This document shows positions 23,306 to 28,964 of a stretch of DNA of 28,964 bases, piece after piece. The position numbers were made by a program, and so were the translations under genes. The DNA is from Hadesarchaea archaeon. GTDB taxonomy: Archaea > Hadarchaeota > Hadarchaeia > Hadarchaeales > Hadarchaeaceae. Below the pieces are notes generated by a model that was not told the DNA's origin, searched no databases, and saw nothing but the letters and a program-made list of their open reading frames with translations. Each line of letters opens with the position of its first letter. Position 1 is the stretch's first letter. The DNA is taken from assembly GCA_030615805.1 (NCBI GenBank), contig JAUWYN010000005.1, forward strand, positions 1-28,964. Reading direction: 5' to 3'.

Positions 23306-24032
23306 TAAAATCCCTGAGAAACTCGAGAAGTGTCTTTCTTTTGTCAATTTTAAAATGTCCATTTATTTTAGCGTAGTATCTATACATGAGAATTTCTTCG
23401 CTCTTTTTAACTAAGGAATTCCAATTATCTTCTTTTAAAGGTCGTAAGTTATCAAATTGCTCCAAGAGTAAATCCAAAATAAGCACAAAATCCATTGGTG
23501 GGTATGGCAATCTAGGTTTTTTTATTTTATGTTCTAAGCAATAATGGATATCTTCACCGATACTTAAAATTCCCCCGTATTGTAAGTGAGAGATAGGTCT
23601 ATCCGTATTAGTTGGATCAACATCGAAATGAAATTTTCGGACAACTCTTTTCCTTTCTCTATAGTCTTTCAAACAACAAGATGGTACATTACAATAGCTT
23701 CTAGTTATTGTTGTATCTTCAGAATTGCCTATTAGTGTTAAGCAGAGCGTGAATGAATATTCTGAAAGGCATCCATTTTCGACTTTTACTATTCCCCCCA
23801 GCAACGCGGAAGCAGTATTTGGGGTAAATCCGCTCCTATCGTCTAAAAGCGGTAGCTCCCAGTTTGGTTTTATTTCCAAAATCCAATTTTTGTCGTCTTT
23901 TTGATTCATAAAATGAGAAAATTGTGAACACACATCATTATACATTTTGCTTGATATTTCGCACAGTTTAGGTTTATCCCTAATGTGTTCTAACGACTTG
24001 GTAAAATGGCTTTTGAGTTCTTTAACATCCAT
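23295..24032 (-). CDS. Conserved-looking protein of unknown function in the kinase operon
   Basis: The 245-aa product matches no family I know. It has an acidic N-terminal half including WELPLLDDRSGFTPNTASAL. A striking later segment, RKFHFDVDP, then PISHLQYGGIL, then KKPRLPYPPMDFVLILDLL, has the look of a conserved active or binding site: H-x-D, H-x-Q-x-G-G and P-x-x-P-x-P-M. Four cysteines lie near SYCNVPSCCLKDY and in HYCLEH. It is placed between the receiver protein (25 bases) and the methyltransferase (11-base overlap), so it very likely works with them. Possible roles are a phosphorelay effector or a nucleotide-binding subunit; both are guesses. Confidence 0.6.
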   Translation of the reverse strand: MDVKELKSHFTKSLEHIRDKPKLCEISSKMYNDVCSQFSHFMNQKDDKNWILEIKPNWELPLLDDRSGFTPNTASALLGGIVKVENGCLSEYSFTLCLTLIGNSEDTTITRSYCNVPSCCLKDYRERKRVVRKFHFDVDPTNTDRPISHLQYGGILSIGEDIHYCLEHKIKKPRLPYPPMDFVLILDLLLEQFDNLRPLKEDNWNSLVKKSEEILMYRYYAKINGHFKIDKRKTLLEFLRDFNDF

Positions 24033-24057
24033 TTATTCACCATACTCCTGGCATGCT

Positions 24058-25077
24058 TCATCCACTATTTATTTTGAAAGAACGAGGCTCGTCAAAATAG
24101 AGTTCAGTTTTCTTATTTCTGTCTACATTGCTACACTTGTAGTGCACAGGCTGCTCCTCTTCATCAGTCAAATTGAAACCAACTGTTTCAGGATATTTTT
24201 CTCCACAAACCGCACACTTTGTTTGGTTTTTTGTAGGAATTTTGAAAACCAATGGAGCGATTTCCCAAGGATTCGTTTCTTTTATGCTTTTTGTTTTTTT
24301 CTGGGACAGGAGGATTTCGTCAACGACGCAAACCCACCATAAAGGTTGCTCTGTTTCATAGAATACTCCTTTGTATCGGGCGGATTCGAAATTTTTGGAG
24401 ATTTTTTTGAAAGCACTTTCAATCATGCCCAAGTGCGTGGCAGTATGTAAACTGTTGTACAAGAATCCGGGTCTAGCCATCAGAGATTGCCTGACCCATC
24501 TCGCGAATATTATAGTGTCCCCGGGATATTTCGTGGCAGCGCCACTTCTGGTTAGCCCACCATGTAACTCATCCGGGAGCATTGTTCTTAGTCTTTGTTT
24601 GATATCGTTCGGCGCTTTGATTAATCGAAACAATTCTTCTGGATCATTGGTTCTAGAACTTTTAATCTTACGATACGTGAGTGCGTCTTTGTGTAAAATG
24701 ATATGCCCACATCTTTGAATGTCTTTAAAATCGAGTATCTTATCAAAACGCTTTTTAACTACTTTTTCGTAGAAATTTTTACGTTTAGGATATAAAGTAA
24801 ATCCATATACTGGAATATCAGGATAATTCTCGCGAATTTTTCCTTCCATAGTTAACCCTAAATCGCGGAACTTATCTCTTTGACTATCTAGACGATAATC
24901 AACCAAGAAAAGGTTTGGTATTTTCCTAAGACTGCTTGAACCCAACATTTTTGACACGTCTTCAGGTTTAAAGAAAATTACTTTACTGTTTTTTGTCTTT
25001 TTTTCCATTTCTTTTGCCGCTTTTCTATGCTCGTCTTTGTCGTCTATCCACCAAATCAAGACGGGGTCGCTATTCAT
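24058..25077 (-). CDS. Receiver-domain protein with a zinc-finger-like C-terminus
   Basis: Residues 1 to about 125 form a response-regulator receiver: the strand VLIWWIDDKDEHR with acidic pair D12/D13, the phosphoacceptor D60 in NLFLVDYRLD, T94 in VYGFTLYPKR and a Lys in RFDKILDF. All the key residues are present, so phosphorylation is possible. A middle region of unknown fold follows, with LPDELHGGLTRSGAATK and HTATHLGMIESAF. The C-terminal part has KCAVCGEKY (CxxC) and later HYKCSN (HxxC), a probable zinc site. No common DNA-binding output domain is seen. Its ATG overlaps the end of the kinase gene by four bases, so the two should be made together and are the natural kinase-receiver pair. 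Confidence 0.78.
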   Translation of the reverse strand: MNSDPVLIWWIDDKDEHRKAAKEMEKKTKNSKVIFFKPEDVSKMLGSSSLRKIPNLFLVDYRLDSQRDKFRDLGLTMEGKIRENYPDIPVYGFTLYPKRKNFYEKVVKKRFDKILDFKDIQRCGHIILHKDALTYRKIKSSRTNDPEELFRLIKAPNDIKQRLRTMLPDELHGGLTRSGAATKYPGDTIIFARWVRQSLMARPGFLYNSLHTATHLGMIESAFKKISKNFESARYKGVFYETEQPLWWVCVVDEILLSQKKTKSIKETNPWEIAPLVFKIPTKNQTKCAVCGEKYPETVGFNLTDEEEQPVHYKCSNVDRNKKTELYFDEPRSFKINSG

Positions 25078-27344
25078 GGAAGTTTCACCTCAACACACGT
25101 TTTCCATGGGCGTTTGGCCGCCATAAAATTGACTGTGCCACCGTAAGTTTTTGCTATTCCTCTGACAATGCTCAACCCGACTCCTGTTCCAGTACCAAGG
25201 GCAGCAACGGTCTTATCACCTATTGCTTCTTGTAATCTACTGTAAATTTTACCTTCTGGATCCGTCACTAGCGGTTGAAACACATCTTCCCAAAATTCTT
25301 TTGACAATCCTACTCCATCATCATGTATGCGGATTATTGTTGCGTTCTCTGCTCTCTCGCCTTCAACCAAAATCTTGTTTCCTTTTCCTGCGATGACTGC
25401 CTTTATTGAGTTTGACAATAGATTGACGATGATTGAAAAGAATTCTGACTCTAACATTGGTCCAGTCCTTAGATAATCTGGTATATTTATATCAGGTTTG
25501 ATTTTGTAGTACGAAAGAACATAATCAAAAGACTTGACAATCTTTTTCAAAGTTTTTTTAACTAGGATTGGTTTTCTGGTGGCTCCTAGCTTTGCTCTTT
25601 TAATAATACCAAACGATTCTAACATTTCATCGAACCGATCGCTGGTCTTTCGTAAAGAATCAGCAAATTCTTCAAACTCTCTTTTTTGCTTTTTTGGTAA
25701 TTTCTCTGCTAACCGTTGTGCAGTATTTGCATGAGTATCTAGGTTAGAATACAAATCTCGCACCTCATGTACAAATCCGAAAAATAACTGGTTTACTGAA
25801 AATACATCTCTTAGAAGGTTAATCTCATTTTCTTGGTATTCAACCGATCGACGAATATGTTCCGCGGCTGCCTTAACGCTCTCCTTCGGTACTTTTAATT
25901 CATCTTTAGGCACATATTTGTTGACATTCTTGGTAACGGTCTCGATTAGATTTAACGACTTATCTATCGGCGCAACAGTCGTTTCCTTCGGCTTTATACC
26001 CAACTCTCTCTCAAGTTCTTTTTCAGCTTCTTCCAATTTCTCTTCACTTCTCAATACCAAGAAATAATCGTAGTAGAATGTGGCCCACTGAAGTCCTAGT
26101 CTTATAAACCTCTTGAGAGATTCGTATGCGTCGTTTTCCACAAATCCTTCACGATCCGCCTTTACGTCAAACGGTAATTGGGGGCTCGAATGTATGAAAA
26201 CTCTCCCAATTAGGCTCGAGTTTCTAGGATGATTTAACATGGATCTACTAAAATCAATAATTTTTAGGTTTGTGGCTACATTCCTAAATATTTCGTTAGG
26301 CATCCCTGATCTACGCGCAACGTCCTTATCAATTTCTAACCAATCATTTCCCGGATCACCATAAGGATAGACTCTAAACCCATCGAGATAGACACGAACG
26401 CCGCCTTCTTTCATTATTTCTTCTGCTACAGCTTTGCTTAGGGTTCGCGGATCGCGATAGTATTCCTTTTTTATGGGCACCCAAGCAATCTCATAACTAA
26501 TACCTCGCAAACTTTCGAACTTGTCTGGCAACATATAAGTCTTATTTCCGATTTTCTTCGCTTCTAGTCCAAGAATGGCAGTCCCGTCTTCATTTACTCG
26601 ACCGCTTATCTTTCCCCACCCAGCATCCATGAATTGATCTATTAGTGCGCCCGTTCCTTTCTCAAACTCAGGGGCATCGAAAACAACCTCGAATCCTGGG
26701 TCCTCTTTGTACCCCCTCCTCCTAGTTGGCTGACACAAAGAAAGCAACAAAATCTGTCTTCTAAGAGTATTAAAATTTCGTTCTGACCAGTCTTCGGCTA
26801 AGTCAATTAGTTCAAGAGTTAGACCAGGAGATCCGTCGTCCACTAGTTTGGTTTTGTAAGAACACGGGATTTCGTCAAGTTTTGTACCTTCAGCGAACTT
26901 TTTCCAAACAAACATGACTTCTGTGCGCTCTAACTTGTTCGAGTTGGGCTTCTTAGCAATAGTTTTGAGCCCCAATTTGCGTGCAAGTCTGCGACACGCA
27001 AAACGCCCTATTCCTTTTTCTCCTGTTTTTCGCCTTCCATAAATGGGTGAAATGGGCTCACGACGCTTGTATGATGTGGCTATCCTCATCCAGTAATCAT
27101 GCACTTCATCAAATGTCATGCCATTTCCATTGTCGATTATGTATATCTTTCTAGTTCCATCTTGTTCGCCCTTGGCGTTTATGAATTTAATGGTTGTTTT
27201 TGTTGCATCTGCATCGTATGCATTCTTTACCAATTCTGACAAGGCGATATAACTCCGTCTGACCAAACGTTCCCCTAGCTCGCCCAGAAGACGGCTATCG
27301 ACAGTAAAATATATCTTTTTATCTGCCAATTTATCTCTCGGCAT
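25074..27344 (-). CDS. Dual-GHKL protein: MORC/Hsp90-like ATPase fused to a histidine kinase
   Basis: The 756-aa product has two GHKL ATPase modules. The first, residues about 1-200, is Hsp90/MORC-like: ALSELVKNAYDADAT (E37, N41), IDNGNGM (71-76) and GEKGIGRFA (109-116). Residues 200-400 look like the transducer or S5-type region. Then comes a long helical part (430-600) with a histidine kinase-like H-box, FGFVHEVRD (H526). The second module is a classic kinase ATP domain: NLLSNSIKAV (641-650), DDGVGL (675-680) and GTGTGVGLS (717-725). Both nucleotide sites look intact. The ATG at 27344 overlaps the small upstream gene by 14 bases. MORC-like ATPases are known from restriction-modification gene neighbourhoods; the added kinase half with a receiver partner is the unusual feature here. 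Confidence 0.85.
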   Translation of the reverse strand: MPRDKLADKKIYFTVDSRLLGELGERLVRRSYIALSELVKNAYDADATKTTIKFINAKGEQDGTRKIYIIDNGNGMTFDEVHDYWMRIATSYKRREPISPIYGRRKTGEKGIGRFACRRLARKLGLKTIAKKPNSNKLERTEVMFVWKKFAEGTKLDEIPCSYKTKLVDDGSPGLTLELIDLAEDWSERNFNTLRRQILLLSLCQPTRRRGYKEDPGFEVVFDAPEFEKGTGALIDQFMDAGWGKISGRVNEDGTAILGLEAKKIGNKTYMLPDKFESLRGISYEIAWVPIKKEYYRDPRTLSKAVAEEIMKEGGVRVYLDGFRVYPYGDPGNDWLEIDKDVARRSGMPNEIFRNVATNLKIIDFSRSMLNHPRNSSLIGRVFIHSSPQLPFDVKADREGFVENDAYESLKRFIRLGLQWATFYYDYFLVLRSEEKLEEAEKELERELGIKPKETTVAPIDKSLNLIETVTKNVNKYVPKDELKVPKESVKAAAEHIRRSVEYQENEINLLRDVFSVNQLFFGFVHEVRDLYSNLDTHANTAQRLAEKLPKKQKREFEEFADSLRKTSDRFDEMLESFGIIKRAKLGATRKPILVKKTLKKIVKSFDYVLSYYKIKPDINIPDYLRTGPMLESEFFSIIVNLLSNSIKAVIAGKGNKILVEGERAENATIIRIHDDGVGLSKEFWEDVFQPLVTDPEGKIYSRLQEAIGDKTVAALGTGTGVGLSIVRGIAKTYGGTVNFMAAKRPWKTCVEVKLP

Positions 27345-27528
27345 TTTCCAACCTCTTTTTCTCTTTCTTGTAATATTCTTCGATAGCCTCGTGAGCTATT
27401 TCTTTGAGGGGTTTATTCTTCCCCACATTCTGCGAATGGAGATGCTTCAATTCTTCAACCATACGCCACGTTTTTACATACATGGCAAAACTCTTTGATT
27501 CCGAACCTTCCTTTTTAGGTCTTCCCAT
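27331..27528 (-). CDS. Small regulator-like protein, first gene of the operon
   Basis: A 65-aa protein: MGRPKKEGSESKSFAMYVKT, then helices MVEELKHLHSQNV and LKEIAHEAIEEYYKKEKKRL. The short basic N-terminus followed by a strand-like SFAMYV and two helices resembles ribbon-helix-helix DNA-binding proteins, as seen in antitoxins and phage repressors. The family is not certain. It is the first gene of the minus-strand operon and overlaps the kinase start by 14 bases. It begins next to the AT-rich divergent region, so autoregulation of the operon is a fair guess. Confidence 0.6.
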   Translation of the reverse strand: MGRPKKEGSESKSFAMYVKTWRMVEELKHLHSQNVGKNKPLKEIAHEAIEEYYKKEKKRLENAER

Positions 27529-27643
27529 TTTATCGAATAAACAGTTTGCGTACCTACATATAAATATATTTGTATTTTAAAATATAAAAACATAAGTATT
27601 TATACCCTATTGTATATTTATACATAAATACATAAAAACAAAA
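27529..27643. promoter_or_regulatory. Very AT-rich divergent promoter region with a palindrome
   Basis: 115 bases between the minus-strand operon and the transposase gene. It contains the exact palindrome TGTATATTTATACA at 27611-27624 and, on the minus strand, a TATTTATATG box about 30-35 bases before the ATG at 27528, suited to archaeal box A with a leaderless start. The palindrome could be an operator for the small regulator-like protein. It also resembles TATA boxes, so the assignment is tentative. Confidence 0.45.
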
Positions 27644-28642
27644 GTGATAAAAATGGAGGAACTACAAACCGCCGAAATCCAAACTGTGAAGCAAACATAC
27701 GCGCAAGACTGGCCTGCCTACAATGAGGCGCAGACGATGGAAAAGACTTGCAAGCACTGCGGTTCGGCGAATCTTACCAAACGTGGGCATAGGCGAAACA
27801 GGGCAGGTAAAGTCCAGCTATTTGCGTGTAAGCACTGCGGACGGAGATTCGTACTCAATGAAGACGGCTTTCAAAAGATGAGACACAAACCCGAACTCGT
27901 AACGCTCACTTTGGACCTATTCTTCAAGGGCCTCTCCCTACGCAAGATCGCCGACCACTTGACGCAGTTCTACCAGCTGAAAATCCACCACACAACGGTC
28001 CTGAGATGGATCCAAAAATACGTCCAGGTCATGAAGGTCTACGTTGATGAATTGAAACCTCAAGTCTCAGAGAGGTGGCACGCGGACGAGATGATGATAA
28101 ACGTGGACGGGGCCTACAGGTGGCTCTGGAATCTCATGGACGCAAAAACAAGGTTCCTACTGGCAACTCAACTCACGGAGCAAAGGGAGACCGAAGACGC
28201 TATGAGGCTTTTTGCTGGAGCAAAGCAGAAGGCCGGTAAAAGACCAGAGGTGATCGTGACCGATGGGTTGCAGGCTTACCGAGCTGCATACATGAAAGAG
28301 TTCTGGACGCTCAAGAAGCCACGAACGGAGTATATTCGTCTCGCTAGGTTCGAGGAAAAGGTGAACCAAAACCTCATCGAGCGATTCAATGGGACGACAA
28401 GAGAAAGAAACAAAGTCATGCGGGGCCTCGACACGGATGAATCAGCGGAAACTTTTGTGGATGGATTTAGAATTTACTACAACTTCATCAGGCCACACAT
28501 GGGACTTGATAACAAGACCCCTGCCGAAGCTGCCGGAATTAATCTGGAACTGAATGGCGGAAACAGATGGTTAGAACTCATTAGGAAAAGTACAAATCAC
28601 AATAATAACAATAATCAAGATAGTAATGGGAGGAGCCGATAA
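27644..28642 (+). mobile_element. IS6-like DDE transposase gene
   Basis: The 332-aa product has an N-terminal zinc ribbon, CKHCGSANLTKRG with FACKHCGRRF. A helix-turn-helix follows (GLSLRKIADHL, HHTTVLRWIQKYV), then a DDE catalytic core: D in ERWHADEMMINVDG, D in VIVTDGLQAY and E in NQNLIERFNGTTRERN. IS6-family enzymes and archaeal relatives share this layout. The start is GTG at 27644 or ATG at 27653. The frame is intact. I found no terminal inverted repeats or target duplication by eye, so the ends of the element are not defined. The Asn-rich C-terminal tail (near residue 320) is unusual. It sits between the kinase operon and the type III Mod gene and may have brought the two together or split a locus. 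Confidence 0.85.
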
Positions 28643-28715
28643 AGTTGGGGCAATATTTGAGAGGGGAGAAAGGGAAGTACGAACCCGTCGTGGCCTCAAG
28701 GTATGTGGTGGGAAC
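28643..28715. other. Gap between transposase and type III Mod gene
   Basis: 73 bases. GGTGGGA just before the ATG at 28716 is a fair ribosome binding site for the Mod gene. No inverted repeat matching the left side of the transposase gene was seen. Confidence 0.4.
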
Positions 28716-28964
28716 ATGAAAAAAGAAAGTTATGCCGATTGGTCGACAGGAGATTTGATCAAGGAAATAAAGAAACTCAAAATGAGAAAAAAGTACGGGG
28801 TAGTCTGGGACGAGGAACACACAAAAGAAAAATTTGAAAAAGAAGCTGAAGGGAAACTGCCGGTTCTTAAGGAAGATAAGAGCAAAGAAATCAAAACAGA
28901 CGAAAACAAACCCATTAACATTCTAATTGAGGGAGACAACTATCACGCTTTATCTGTTCTGAAT
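28716..28964 (+). CDS. mod: Type III restriction-modification methyltransferase (Mod), N-terminal part
   Basis: 83 codons before the window ends. The translation has LIKEIKKLKMRKKYGVVWD, a Lys/Glu-rich stretch with FEKEAEGKLPVLKED and the diagnostic NILIEGDNYHALSVLN. This is the N-terminus of archaeal and bacterial type III Mod subunits, which methylate adenine within a short asymmetric site and guide the Res helicase-nuclease. The next expected motif, DPPY, lies beyond the edge. The start is ATG at 28716 with GGTGGG upstream. A Res gene should follow if the system is whole. Confidence 0.85.
   Translation, partial: MKKESYADWSTGDLIKEIKKLKMRKKYGVVWDEEHTKEKFEKEAEGKLPVLKEDKSKEIKTDENKPINILIEGDNYHALSVLN

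Noticed and set aside
27541..28715. Terminal inverted repeats of the transposase element
   Set aside because: Comparison by eye of the flanks gave no match longer than a few bases, apart from weak similarity around GTACG.

Overview
The window is archaeal chromosome, most likely from a thermophilic or uncultivated lineage. The support is EF-1A in archaeal form, the L18e-L13-S9-RpoN gene order, an archaeal form III RuBisCO, an archaeal 4-phosphopantoate-beta-alanine ligase, archaeal DHH phosphoesterases, frequent TTG and GTG starts, and seven tRNA genes of which five carry introns. I do not assign a phylum. Most of the left two thirds (about 1-18900) is compact, GC-rich core genome. Two stretches are visibly AT-rich and look acquired or less ameliorated: about 6423-8830 and about 19000 to the right end, although the gene at 19862-20965 is less AT-rich than its neighbours.

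Core part, left to right: the 5' part of EF-1A (minus, running off the left edge) and a membrane protein; 4-phosphopantoate-beta-alanine ligase of CoA synthesis; tRNA-Asn with two introns; an alanine dehydrogenase/ornithine cyclodeaminase family enzyme; a DHH phosphoesterase; a CAU tRNA (probably Ile2) and tRNA-Glu, both with introns; a flavin reductase-like protein; two tandem four-helix membrane proteins; a small zinc-finger protein; tRNA-Leu; an AT-rich pair made of a second DHH phosphoesterase and a multi-PAS protein whose 5' end appears frameshifted; a tRNA 3'-half-like fragment; the ribosomal protein/RpoN cluster followed by RuBisCO; tRNA-Pro; an RND/MMPL exporter gene interrupted by an in-frame TAA at codon 46; the NAD de novo set nadX-nadA-nadC with a small winged-helix protein; a DUF763 protein; then tRNA-Tyr, 5S rRNA and tRNA-Asp.

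Immediately after tRNA-Asp the sequence changes to an accessory island. It holds a gene-poor 354-base stretch with three 12-bp direct repeats, two EVE/PUA-like proteins (one fused to a nuclease-like domain), a small nuclease-like protein, and a tightly packed minus-strand operon: small DNA-binding-like protein, dual-GHKL ATPase/histidine kinase, receiver-domain protein with a zinc-like C-terminus, unknown 245-aa protein, N6-adenine DNA methyltransferase. A DDE transposase and the start of a type III restriction-modification Mod gene follow on the plus strand. I read the island as a defence island. The kinase/receiver/methyltransferase operon is the best candidate for an undescribed system: it joins a MORC/Hsp90-like ATPase module, two-component phosphorelay parts and DNA modification. 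Its function is inferred from architecture and neighbourhood only.
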